The position numbers and the translations under genes are program-made. A DNA stretch of 34,609 nucleotides from a virus. Under the pieces are notes generated by a model. The model did no database searches. It was not told the DNA's origin and saw nothing but the letters and a program-made list of their open reading frames with translations. Of this stretch, positions 24,393 to 31,824 are shown piece after piece. The stretch covers positions 1 to 34,609 of IMG/VR virus record IMGVR_UViG_3300022745_000110; one strand, written 5' to 3'. Each line of letters begins with the position of its first letter. The first letter of the stretch is position 1.

Positions 24393-24612
24393 TTAAATAA
24401 ACCTCCTCTCCAACACCTTGTGCCGAATAGTAACGAATTGCTTCCTCGATATCGCTCATACCCTGAGGTTCGCTAAAGGGATAAACTACTGAGGGGTTCG
24501 TCGCTTGCAGACTCAGAAACGTCGGAAGATCGCCGCTTACTTGTAGATTTTGTAGGCGTTCCAAGTAACCTTGCTGCGTCTGAATAAACTGATCCCGACT
24601 TGTCAGACTCAT
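24361..24612 (-). CDS. Overlapping small gene before portal
   Basis: 83 aa from ATG 24612, with GGAAG 8 nt upstream: MSLTSRDQFIQTQQGYLERL..., then VSGDLPTFLSLQATNPSVVYPF and SDIEEAIRYYSAQGVGE. It lies in another frame (+1) of the same strand as the end of the zinc-ribbon gene, overlapping it by 140 nt, and overlaps the portal start by 32 nt. The helical, Gln-rich sequence reads like a real protein, and the stretch 24361-24472 has no other gene before the portal start. A longer frame up to 24735 would add a hydrophobic stretch that mirrors the Ser/Asp-rich other frame and is probably not translated. A +1 frameshift fusion with the zinc-ribbon protein is an alternative. Confidence 0.5.
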   Translation of the reverse strand: MSLTSRDQFIQTQQGYLERLQNLQVSGDLPTFLSLQATNPSVVYPFSEPQGMSDIEEAIRYYSAQGVGEEVYLSDDYDGLAGG

Positions 24613-25015
24613 CGAGTACATCTTCCGAACCCATAGTAACACTAGAGTCAGAATCAGTGTCGAAGCCAGGAAGATTCCCGCCAGAGCGATCAGCGTCATC
24701 AAAATAAGAGGCGATACTAACATACTTGTTCTCAAACTCCCTAAGCCGCTCTACTTCGGCTGTTAATTCAGCATCCCTAGATTTGAGTTGGTCTGCCTCT
24801 GCCGGGGAAATCCAACCAATGATATTTGCACACTCAGCAAAACAGTTCGTGCAAAGATAAATGGTTCCGTAGAACTCCAGATCAACTCCAAAGTCAACAA
24901 AAAATCGACCTGGCTCGTAACCGGAGAAAGAACAATTTGCACACTTGTTTGGTGCAGCATTGGCGTGCTCCGAAATCTGGATCTTATTGGAGCCCTGCTG
25001 GTCAAGGTCGATCAT
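24473..25015 (-). CDS. Zinc-ribbon protein with coiled coil and acidic tail
   Basis: 180 aa. N-terminal CANC (about 25-28) and CTNC (about 55-58) form a four-Cys zinc ribbon with FYGTIYLCTNCFAECANIIGWI around the second pair. Then a coiled coil (AEADQLKSRDAELTAEVERLREFENKY). The last 80 residues are Ser/Asp-rich and disordered (DTDSDSSVTMGSEDVLDESD; STSKRRSSDVSESASDEPLSSLSL). Its end overlaps another frame (24361-24612). The zinc-ribbon plus helix layout is seen in actinophage proteins beside portals. Function unknown. Confidence 0.7.
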   Translation of the reverse strand: MIDLDQQGSNKIQISEHANAAPNKCANCSFSGYEPGRFFVDFGVDLEFYGTIYLCTNCFAECANIIGWISPAEADQLKSRDAELTAEVERLREFENKYVSIASYFDDADRSGGNLPGFDTDSDSSVTMGSEDVLDESDKSGSVYSDAARLLGTPTKSTSKRRSSDVSESASDEPLSSLSL

Positions 25016-25017
25016 AT

Positions 25018-25425
25018 TTACTCCTGGGGAGTGTCAGAACTAATAGAATCGGCTACAGGGGTAGCCTCAGTAGTATCGGCTACAGGGGTAGCCTCAGTAA
25101 TCTCCGACTCAGTAATCTCCGACTCCGGCTCAACAAGAGCCGTACCACCCTCGTTGTATAAGGGAATAGGAGTTAACTCAGCAGGATCGAAAATAGGATC
25201 AACCGTACCCTCAAAAGCAGTATAAGGCGATCCAGACTCGATAATAGTCTCAGGGTCCGGCGCAATCGGGTAGGCTAATTCGGGGGCAGGATCAAAGACA
25301 GTGTTTGCGGGAACCTCAGGCTCCACAAAAACAACATCGTGATTCGGCTCTCGATGCTCAGCAGCGGCTTGGGCTTCCTCTTTGTACCAAGCCTCAGCCT
25401 CTAAGAGATTGTTAAACTCTGGCAT
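25018..25425 (-). CDS. Acidic Pro-rich protein with C-terminal repeats
   Basis: 135 aa from ATG 25425 (GGAG 7 nt upstream; TTG 12 nt earlier is possible). Glu/Pro/Thr-rich with few hydrophobics, DPAPELAYPIAPDPETIIESG. The C-terminus has two tandem repeats, SEITESEITEATPVAD and TTEATPVAD, produced by two identical 16-bp units GGCTACAGGGGTAGCC 27 bp apart on the + strand. It follows the terminase gene. It may be a disordered linker or scaffold-like protein. Unknown function. Confidence 0.6.
   Translation of the reverse strand: MPEFNNLLEAEAWYKEEAQAAAEHREPNHDVVFVEPEVPANTVFDPAPELAYPIAPDPETIIESGSPYTAFEGTVDPIFDPAELTPIPLYNEGGTALVEPESEITESEITEATPVADTTEATPVADSISSDTPQE
25051..25094. repeat. Tandem pair of palindromic CTACAGGGG units
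   Basis: GGCTACAGGGGTAGCC at 25051-25066 and again at 25078-25093 (27-bp period), each an inverted repeat GGCTAC/GTAGCC around AGGG. The two units lie in the C-terminal repeat of the acidic protein. Two further short repeats, GTAATCTCCGACTCA-type, follow (about 25097-25125). They are the only close pair of the dispersed word in the window. Confidence 0.8.
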
Positions 25426-25426
25426 A

Positions 25427-26944
25427 CTATTCTCCAAAAACTAAGTCCCACTTGGAATCTTGCTCGGCGGTAGTGCGTAATGCCGCATTTCTCTGAGCAA
25501 TTAGTAGATCATCCATCCGTCCGGCGACAGATACACCACTAACAGCAGTAAGCGGTATAGGTTCTGTAGTATCCAGACGAACAGGAGTAAGATCAGGCAT
25601 AATGGTGAAGAAATATCTAGCGGAATCGCAAGCGTGATCGTCTTTCTTGTGAATCTGATCATACTTATTGTTACGATTAGCCATTTTCTTACTAGCCCAG
25701 GTTTTCCAACGAAGTCGTTGCATCTCGTTAATGAGATTAGGACAATCTTCAGTAATGAACCACCTAGGCTTACCGTCTGATTTTTTGGGCTCTAGATACG
25801 AAGCAACTTTAGCAACACCAACTAGGACGTCATTGTTACCAGGATGGATATGAATACCTCTGGTAGCGTACTCAGTTTGGATACTAGTACCAGTAACTCC
25901 TTGTCGCTGCGCTGTGGCAGGATCACCTACTGTTAGAATCGGATTGACACGATATAGAGCCCGACGGCGATGTACCACATCAGCATGATAATCCACGGTA
26001 CGTTCCGCTTCATAATGTTCCCCGAATGTGATGACGTCACCATCGCTAGTAACAGCGTGCCACAAGAAAGCAGTAGGATTGTTATAACCGTGATCCATAG
26101 ACTCATAAATATCCATACCTAATTGCGGTTTCCAACTAGGAATTACATGTATATCTGGATCAAACTTTTTGTATACCAGGCCGCCGATCTGAATGAACTT
26201 TCCATGCAGACGGGCTTCCTTGTCTTCTGACGACATAAGACTTACTGCGTTGTCGATACCTTCTTGTGTAAGGTATGGATTTTCCATCATATCGACTTCG
26301 ATTACAGCGACTCGATGGTTGTCTCCACGCTTGCCAACAAGGTAAATTTGATCGTAGATCCATGACATTCCCTCTACAGGGGTCATAGTCATCCACCATG
26401 AACCATTGGTATCGACAAGACGCAGTAAGCACTCTGTAAAGATATCTTGCGGAGGTTCCTCGTCAAAATGAACGAAGTGTCGTGACGTACCCGCAAAAGA
26501 CGCTAGATCCTGTTCATATGTCATTAACTCAACAAACGAACCATTAGCCAATGTAAGCGTTCTAGACTCCTTACTATAGGAGTCAGTCCACGATCCATTA
26601 ATTAATGCTGATTTAGGAATCCATTGCTGTAGCATTGGTACGATAATCTTACCAATACCTTGGATAAAGTCAACACAAACGATACGACCACGGATCTGAC
26701 CCTTGGGAGTGGGCCTATACGGATGCGTACCTGTCAACCACCAGATATCTTCTACAATCCCACCTACAGATTTACCAGACCTGTTACCACCAATATATAG
26801 ACGCCCTACAGCATCTGCATTGTGGAACATCACCTGCTTTTTGTGTGGACGGTAGGTTAGTGCGTTGGGCTTGGTAACCCCACTCACTAATTGTTCTGCC
26901 AACCAATCCATAGGTGAAGAACCATCTAATGGCTTTTTAGCCAC
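25427..26944 (-). CDS. Terminase large subunit
   Basis: 505 aa from GTG 26944, overlapping the upstream stop (TAGTG). ATPase: YRPHKKQVMFHNADAVGRLYIGGNRSGKS, Walker A GGNRSGKS about 52-59, Walker B FVHFDEEPP about 157-165 and C-motif MTMTPVEGMSW. Nuclease (RNase H-like): MDHGYNNPTAFLWHAV (first Asp), TVGDPATAQ and DDHACDSARYFF (last acidic motif). The motor cuts and pumps DNA through the portal. Its neighbours upstream are fibre genes, and small terminase lies further upstream. A CTACAGGGG copy lies at 26374. Confidence 0.95.
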   Translation of the reverse strand: MAKKPLDGSSPMDWLAEQLVSGVTKPNALTYRPHKKQVMFHNADAVGRLYIGGNRSGKSVGGIVEDIWWLTGTHPYRPTPKGQIRGRIVCVDFIQGIGKIIVPMLQQWIPKSALINGSWTDSYSKESRTLTLANGSFVELMTYEQDLASFAGTSRHFVHFDEEPPQDIFTECLLRLVDTNGSWWMTMTPVEGMSWIYDQIYLVGKRGDNHRVAVIEVDMMENPYLTQEGIDNAVSLMSSEDKEARLHGKFIQIGGLVYKKFDPDIHVIPSWKPQLGMDIYESMDHGYNNPTAFLWHAVTSDGDVITFGEHYEAERTVDYHADVVHRRRALYRVNPILTVGDPATAQRQGVTGTSIQTEYATRGIHIHPGNNDVLVGVAKVASYLEPKKSDGKPRWFITEDCPNLINEMQRLRWKTWASKKMANRNNKYDQIHKKDDHACDSARYFFTIMPDLTPVRLDTTEPIPLTAVSGVSVAGRMDDLLIAQRNAALRTTAEQDSKWDLVFGE

Positions 26945-28365
26945 TATGCAACCTCATCCAGAGTCATAAAAGATCCGGCGAGCATGGTCGCTGTACCAGC
27001 CGCAGAAGGAGTAAAATCGTAAACTAAGTTACCATCGGCCGAAGGAATAATAAATCCTTCTAATGTCAACTCCAACTGTGTAGTAACACCGGCTACAGCA
27101 GGAATAATAGTTTGAGGCGAGGCTGGTAATACTGCAACCGACCCGGCCCTAGAAAATGCAGTAGCATTAGTGGCCGTAAAAGATTGCACCGATCCTGCCG
27201 TGAGAGTCGGGTATGCCAGTCGTGACTCAAAGGCTACTGTAACTGCTGACACGGTATAGTAGATAACAAACTTAAATCGGTATGTTCTACCTGATTTAAC
27301 TGGCTGGCTAGCAAATCCAGTAGGTACTACGAAAGTACCTGTAGTTGCAGCAGCCGAGTTAGTAGTACACCGCTGAAACACCGTACCCGGGATACGTCTA
27401 GCATTAGATGCAACACCAGCACTAAAGAAAGCACCAGCCGCAGTAGCGTACATATCTCCGGCTGCCGGAGTAGTTTTAGCGGTACCTGATGGCATGTTGA
27501 GTGAAGCAATAGATGCAGTACAGGCTGCTAAGGCTGCTACAATACCAGAAAGTGTAAATCCACCATTAAATGTTTTAGCACCAGTCAGTGTCTCAGTACC
27601 AGCCAGGTGACACACCAGAGTATCAGTTGCTTTAGCCGCTAGATCAGTGACTAGGTTAGCAACGTCTGCCTCAGTAATAGCCAACATGGTTTTTACTTGA
27701 GCAGTAGTTAGATCCGCAGCATTTGCAGTACCAGCAGTATTGTTACCTTTAAGTGTATTAGCAGGCATCTGAGCAGCGAGAGCATTCGTAATCCCATTAG
27801 CAAGTAATGAAATAGTACGATCCGCTGTGAGATCACCACCACCGAGAACAGGTGACGTTGTGTTGATTAACCTAGCAGCAATTGCTTTGGCTGCTAAGTC
27901 AGTTACTAAGTTAGTAACGCCACTCTCAGGAATACCAGTAAAATTGGCCGGTACCACATCAATACTTGGGTTACCAGCAACACCGTCTGGATTACTAATA
28001 CTGACTTTTGTGGATCCAGCGGCAAGGGATCGTGCAGCACTAACATTGAGTGCGGTACGAACCATAATGCCATTAGATCCAGGATCGGCTACACCAGATC
28101 CTCCACCACCAGAACCCCATGCAACATCATAGTCAGCACTAGAATTTTTAAGTAGTGCTTGACCAGCAGTACCACCAGCAGGGACACCCTGAATCTTACG
28201 ACTAGTGTACCCGTCATGTGAGTGGTCACCAGGACTAGCCTGATTATGGTTAGTCCCTAGCGTATGATGCTGTGCAAACTGAGCAGAATCAAGATCCGAC
28301 TTAGCGTGCATTTTAGCGGAGTCAGCAGGCGTAAGTAATGCCTGCTTTTTCTCTATCTCAGCCAT
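26944..28365 (-). CDS. Tail fibre/receptor-binding protein
   Basis: 473 aa. The N-terminal DLDSAQFAQHHTLGTNHNQASPGDHSHDGYTSRKIQG has the HxH-type metal-binding motif of trimeric fibre stalks (DHSHDG). It is followed by AGGTAGQALLKNSSADYDVAWG, common in actinophage tail proteins, Ala/Thr-rich shaft repeats (VTNLVTDLAAKA twice, about residues 148 and 236) and a C-terminal strand-rich domain (RTYRFKFVIYYTVSAVTVAFESRLAYPTLTAGSVQSF). Probably binds the host surface. The start overlaps the previous stop (TAATG). Confidence 0.75.
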   Translation of the reverse strand: MAEIEKKQALLTPADSAKMHAKSDLDSAQFAQHHTLGTNHNQASPGDHSHDGYTSRKIQGVPAGGTAGQALLKNSSADYDVAWGSGGGGSGVADPGSNGIMVRTALNVSAARSLAAGSTKVSISNPDGVAGNPSIDVVPANFTGIPESGVTNLVTDLAAKAIAARLINTTSPVLGGGDLTADRTISLLANGITNALAAQMPANTLKGNNTAGTANAADLTTAQVKTMLAITEADVANLVTDLAAKATDTLVCHLAGTETLTGAKTFNGGFTLSGIVAALAACTASIASLNMPSGTAKTTPAAGDMYATAAGAFFSAGVASNARRIPGTVFQRCTTNSAAATTGTFVVPTGFASQPVKSGRTYRFKFVIYYTVSAVTVAFESRLAYPTLTAGSVQSFTATNATAFSRAGSVAVLPASPQTIIPAVAGVTTQLELTLEGFIIPSADGNLVYDFTPSAAGTATMLAGSFMTLDEVA

Positions 28366-29678
28366 TAAAGTTCCGCATCTAAAGCAAAGAACTTTGTAGC
28401 CCCAGCAGCAATGCTCATAAGTGTAGCATTACCCGAAGCAAGTCCCGAAGCAACAGTTCCAGTAATACGAATAAGAGCAATTCCTGCACCTGGGCCTGCG
28501 ATTGCAGGAGAACCATAGACTGTCGGGGCTGCGGAAGATGCTTGTCCAACGTTAGTTGCAGAAGCGAAAAGAATATCAGTATTTGCCGAGGTTGAGAGCG
28601 CCGGTAATGCTCTAAGAGGCGTAGACAAGGAAATAAGTACAACTGCGGCTGTCGTTGATGGGGCCAAACCGTTGGCAACGTAAACAGCACCACCAGCGTC
28701 ACCGGTCCACCTTATATAGTAACGCTGACAACGAAGTAAAGTATCGGCGACAGGAATACGCTCGACACTAGTTGCTACAGGGCCTGCCTCAATCTGCATA
28801 TCCTCGATCTGTAGCGTACCAGTAGTACCGTTAGTAGCGTTAAAGGCTCGGAATAACTGAATCTCAAGGAAATCGTTGTTATCGGTACCTAACGTCTTGC
28901 CGGAAATACTCGGCACCGTAAAAGTAGCGCTAAATCGAGTGCGAGTAGTCGTAGCAGTTTGAGTACCGCCCTGGGCCGTAGGACCAACATCAGCCGAAGG
29001 AGAACCAGTAGTACCGAAGTTTTGACGACTACGGAACTGGAAATCAATACTACCAGCGGAAGCCGTAAGATAGGCACTAACAGTTACTTGCTGTCCTGCG
29101 AATCGCTGAACACCCTCGATGCGCTGACTCCAAGTAGAGTCCGTGGTACCAACAACAGATCGGTTCCAGTCCACACGATACTTAGCCTGATCCACGATAG
29201 CGCCAAGAGTAAGGGCAGTCCTGGTAAAAACGTTAGTGGCACCAGTTCCTGAAACACCGACCCAGCGATCACAAGTATAACCAGTTTGGCCGCCAGTAAG
29301 TGTAACGGAAGTACCGCGCTGCCAGATATCAAATGAACCGTTGATGAACCCATTTTTAAATGAGGTACTAACCGGCGGGTTAACGGTACCATTAAAGACA
29401 TTCGTAGTATCAAACGTCTTATTCTGAATAGTATCCAGCAGTACGGACTGAGTGATGACAACCCAAGACGTACCGTTATACACTAGAATCTTACTAGTAT
29501 CAGTCTCGAAAATCGACAGACCAGTATAAGGGGCGCTAGGGCGAGTACCACTAGTACAAACTTGGAAGTTAGCCGCTAGATCAATAGCATCAAAATTAGC
29601 ACTAAGATCAGTGTCCACATTTACTGTATCAGTAGTGGCCGGCTTTCGAAGTTTAAGTCGAGAGGTAAGTGATGCCAT
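28365..29678 (-). CDS. Tail fibre with glycan-binding domain
   Basis: 437 aa from ATG 29678, which overlaps the small terminase stop (TAATG); a longer TTG form was not used. Start MASLTSRLKLRKPATTDTVNVDTDLSANFDAIDLA and RPSAPYTGLSIFETDTSKILVYNGTSWV are standard N-termini of actinophage tail fibres. They are followed by the jelly-roll type domain FKNGFINGSFDIWQRGTSVTLTGGQTGYTCDRW, found in many phage carbohydrate-binding fibres. Position between the small and large terminase is unusual for a fibre gene. Confidence 0.75.
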   Translation of the reverse strand: MASLTSRLKLRKPATTDTVNVDTDLSANFDAIDLAANFQVCTSGTRPSAPYTGLSIFETDTSKILVYNGTSWVVITQSVLLDTIQNKTFDTTNVFNGTVNPPVSTSFKNGFINGSFDIWQRGTSVTLTGGQTGYTCDRWVGVSGTGATNVFTRTALTLGAIVDQAKYRVDWNRSVVGTTDSTWSQRIEGVQRFAGQQVTVSAYLTASAGSIDFQFRSRQNFGTTGSPSADVGPTAQGGTQTATTTRTRFSATFTVPSISGKTLGTDNNDFLEIQLFRAFNATNGTTGTLQIEDMQIEAGPVATSVERIPVADTLLRCQRYYIRWTGDAGGAVYVANGLAPSTTAAVVLISLSTPLRALPALSTSANTDILFASATNVGQASSAAPTVYGSPAIAGPGAGIALIRITGTVASGLASGNATLMSIAAGATKFFALDAEL

Positions 29679-30430
29679 TACAAAACCCAATCAGGTGCTT
29701 TTGCTACAGGGGGCTCTATAGCAACAGTAACGGGCATTGATCTAGACTGTCCGGCCCCGGTCAATTCGCCTAAATCTGCGGCAATAGCCATGAGCGTATC
29801 CGCGTCATGAACATGCCGTTGTAATGTTTCTAGAATCTTAATCATGAGGAATTCAATATTAACCTCACCGGCAGATTTACCGGACCAGCGCCCAATCATT
29901 TCGTAATAGAGTTTGATCGAGTTTAGGTCGCCTCGCTCAACATTCTGCATAAGAGCGATATGAGCCGAGTGAGTGTGGTCACCTAGTAAAGATTCTGCCC
30001 GGTGACGTACATAAGATTGGAACTGAGGGTTCTTAAGCCAAGCGTTGTACTGAGCGGTGCTAACACCTAACTCGTTAAGTTTGGCTTTGGTGGCCCGCTT
30101 ATCCGAGAAGTCCATAATAACATTAATGGCACTTAACTGGATGGGCGTTAATCCCCGACCGGGAATCTGATCGTTAGGGTCAATCCCTCGGTTTTTTAAG
30201 GCGATTGTGACGGAGTAGTCATCATCAGGTGTATCCTGACTAAGCGAAACGGCAATCGCTACAGGGGAGTTAGGCCAGTCCGGTTCCCGTACCAACTTAG
30301 CGTGGTGGTCCGTCAGGTATCGAAAGATTACCTCGGACCCTGGCAACACACCGTTAGCCAGGTACTCCTGCTCACAAAAGTCAACAATCACTCGCTCAAC
30401 TGGAGTTAGTCGTCTAGGGGCGGTAATCAT
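29678..30430 (-). CDS. Terminase small subunit-like DNA-binding protein
   Basis: 250 aa. The central region LTPIQLSAINVIMDFSDKRATKAKLNELGVSTAQYNAWLKNPQFQSYVRHRAESLLGDHTHSAHIALMQNVERGDLNSIKLYYEMIGRW is the phBC6A51-type HTH plus helices of small terminases. The N-terminal part (LTPVERVIVDFCEQEYLANGVLPGSEVIFRYL) may be a second HTH. The small subunit recognises the packaging site on the DNA. It is encoded second in the late operon. Two CTACAGGGG copies, 29704 and 30259, lie inside it. Confidence 0.75.
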   Translation of the reverse strand: MITAPRRLTPVERVIVDFCEQEYLANGVLPGSEVIFRYLTDHHAKLVREPDWPNSPVAIAVSLSQDTPDDDYSVTIALKNRGIDPNDQIPGRGLTPIQLSAINVIMDFSDKRATKAKLNELGVSTAQYNAWLKNPQFQSYVRHRAESLLGDHTHSAHIALMQNVERGDLNSIKLYYEMIGRWSGKSAGEVNIEFLMIKILETLQRHVHDADTLMAIAADLGELTGAGQSRSMPVTVAIEPPVAKAPDWVL

Positions 30431-30987
30431 AATGCTTCCCCGTAGGTACTCAACCCATCCGGTGTAAGGGAATACAACCAGTCCAGTCGATCCGGCTCAA
30501 TTCCAGCGATAATCAATGCTTGGCTAATCTGCGACGGGAAGGATCTGCTAGATCCCGTCTCAAGCGCCCTAAGCGAGTTCGGGTGGACGCACAATAACCG
30601 GCAGAAGCCCATAGCCGAATCGCCAAGAGGGCTAACAGCCTTACGCCAATTAATAAATGCCCTGCGGCCAGTACCAGTTGGCGTGAAATCACCGTTAACC
30701 CACTCCTGTAGCAAACGTTGGTCACGCTGCCAAATCTCATACAGGGGCTGAATATCTCGCCTAGGTACAGCAAAACCAGCAACCGTAGATAATTGCGTAA
30801 GCAACTTATCCGGGATGCTGGCATACATACCTTGTTCAGTCCTGAGTACAACCATACGAGATACTCGTGCCCTAGTCGCTAGACTGACTTGTGTGAGATT
30901 TAGTTGACGCCGTACGATCCTAACTGGATTCTCGTTAGGGTTCATCCAGTTAATAGGTGGCGCTTCCGAAGGGTCTGTAATGAGCAT
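30427..30987 (-). CDS. Tandem HTH (XRE-like) protein, first late gene
   Basis: 186 aa. The N-terminal half IVRRQLNLTQVSLATRARVSRMVVLRTEQGMYASIPDKLLTQLS is a Cro/CI-type HTH; the second half FINWRKAVSPLGDSAMGFCRLLCVHPNSLRALETGSSRSFPSQISQALIIAGI looks like a second one. It is the first gene of the late operon and lacks a clear ribbosome binding site; the leader has a small hairpin, TAACC-TTTC-GGTTA (30997-31010 on +, GAAA loop on -). A regulator of the divergent promoters is the obvious guess. It could also bind DNA at the packaging site. Confidence 0.65.
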   Translation of the reverse strand: MLITDPSEAPPINWMNPNENPVRIVRRQLNLTQVSLATRARVSRMVVLRTEQGMYASIPDKLLTQLSTVAGFAVPRRDIQPLYEIWQRDQRLLQEWVNGDFTPTGTGRRAFINWRKAVSPLGDSAMGFCRLLCVHPNSLRALETGSSRSFPSQISQALIIAGIEPDRLDWLYSLTPDGLSTYGEAL

Positions 30988-31120
30988 GGCTAGGGCTAAC
31001 CTTTCGGTTATGGCTACAGGGGTTTAGGTTGACAGTACCCCAAGGGGCTAGGTGGGGCCTGCGACCGCGTGAGCGGGAGGCACACTGTACTGTCCTTACA
31101 CGCGCGTGCGCGATACCTGA

Positions 31121-31149
31121 ACGTTAGGGGACAGGTCAAGGGGTGTCAA
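31121..31149 (-). promoter_or_regulatory. Probable late operon promoter
   Basis: On the - strand: -35 TTGACA (31149-31144, perfect), 17-bp spacer, -10 TAACGT (31126-31121, TAnnnT). Transcription would begin around 31114 and read the HTH gene starting at 30987 and the whole late operon. A leftward 5' untranslated region of about 125 nt includes a CTACAGGGG copy (31014-31022) and the 30997-31010 hairpin. The region around it (30988-31352) has no gene. Overlapping on the + strand is a -10-like TATACT (31168-31173). Confidence 0.7.
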
Positions 31150-31178
31150 GTAACTCGTGGGTTTAGGTATACTTGGGG

Positions 31179-31203
31179 GGATTAGAGTTTTGGATTAGAG
31201 TTT
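31179..31203 (+). repeat. Direct repeat in the divergent control region
   Basis: GGATTAGAGTTT at 31179-31190 and 31192-31203, period 13 bp, in a G-rich run between the leftward promoter and the rightward promoter. Two copies in helical-turn spacing suggest an operator or activator site. It lies next to the gene for a tandem HTH protein. Confidence 0.5.
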
Positions 31204-31284
31204 GGGGAGATTATGGGATACTTTGGTAAATTGGGACTCGTAGTTAGGTAAGTATCGAGTGCTTAAAGTGCGCCCGGAAAAATC

Positions 31285-31315
31285 TTCACAACATGGTTTC
31301 GAACTATGGTACGAT
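31285..31315 (+). promoter_or_regulatory. Candidate rightward promoter of first early cassette
   Basis: -35 TTCACA (31285-31290), 19-bp spacer, -10 TACGAT (31310-31315). It lies 38 bp before the start of the following gene, whose ribosome binding site is AAGGAG (31341-31346). The spacer is longer than ideal. No other -10/-35 pair of comparable quality was found for that gene. Confidence 0.4.
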
Positions 31316-31352
31316 TGGCGCAGCCGATCAACCACTAGTCAAGGAGCCAGCC

Positions 31353-31631
31353 ATGAACGAGAACACCGTTGAGGTCCGCGTTGGAAATTCCTACGCCATG
31401 CGGGACGCCTATCCCCAGATCCAGGCTTGGGACTTCACAGCAACTTTCGACTTCGACTCTCCCGTGGCCGAAATCATGGGAGTCAGGGCTATCACTCAGC
31501 GCGTTCACAGCACTGATCTCGACGCCGCCCGCGAGACTTTCGTCCAGACCTGCAAGGACTTCCTGGAGGACGATGGCTACGAAATCTCCCTGATGACGTA
31601 CGCCTACATCAGCAGCGAGACTGCTAGGTAA
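31353..31631 (+). CDS. Unknown acidic protein, GC-rich codon use
   Basis: 92 aa from ATG 31353 with AAGGAG (31341-31346). Strand and helix alternate: NTVEVRVGNSYAMRDAYPQIQAWDFTATFDFDSPVAEIMGVRAITQ and ARETFVQTCKDFLEDDGYEISLMTYAYISS. Looks like a small alpha/beta domain. No family recognised. The codons are rich in GC at the third base (CTC, GTC, GCC, ATC), unlike most phage genes here. It is followed by a clear terminator, so it forms a one-gene cassette. Confidence 0.65.
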   Translation: MNENTVEVRVGNSYAMRDAYPQIQAWDFTATFDFDSPVAEIMGVRAITQRVHSTDLDAARETFVQTCKDFLEDDGYEISLMTYAYISSETAR

Positions 31632-31643
31632 GCGAAAATCCAC

Positions 31644-31672
31644 GGCCCCGGAGAAATCCGGGGCCTTTCGCT
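31644..31672 (+). terminator. Terminator with GAAA tetraloop
   Basis: Stem GGCCCCGGA (31644-31652), loop GAAA (31653-31656), TCCGGGGCC (31657-31665), then TTTCGCTT. The outer bases AGCGAAA (31631-31637) and TTTCGCT (31666-31672) also pair, lengthening the stem. It lies 12 nt after the stop of the preceding gene. Confidence 0.85.
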
Positions 31673-31747
31673 TGCCCGAAATCTCCGGCTAGAAAACGCG
31701 AGCGGAATTTCGTAAGCCGCGCACCTGTACCTGCCGCGCTTTCGCTA

Positions 31748-31776
31748 TTGACAGTGACCGCGCAACCTGAAATGAT
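31748..31776 (+). promoter_or_regulatory. Promoter of the second early cassette
   Basis: -35 TTGACA (31748-31753), 17-bp spacer, -10 AATGAT (31771-31776). The perfect -35 and standard spacing make it a strong candidate. It is 49 bp before the ATG at 31825. Upstream (31692-31700) lies GAAAACGCG, also found upstream of the next promoter. Confidence 0.65.
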
Positions 31777-31824
31777 TGCTCCATCGGTTCGGAACAGCCG
31801 AACCACGATCTAGGAGTAGGCACA

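Noticed and set aside
24613-24735. Membrane-like extension of the overlapping gene before portal
   Set aside because: The hydrophobic run mirrors the Ser/Asp-rich frame of the zinc-ribbon gene, and a better start with ribosome binding site exists at 24612.
31029-31051. TTGACA on the + strand as promoter
   Set aside because: The perfect -35 word has no -10 (TAnnnT) at 16-19 bp; it lies in the leader of the leftward operon.
31138-31150. Resemblance to L5-type stoperator (GGTGTCAAG)
   Set aside because: Only one partial match; it is explained by the -35 element of the leftward promoter.
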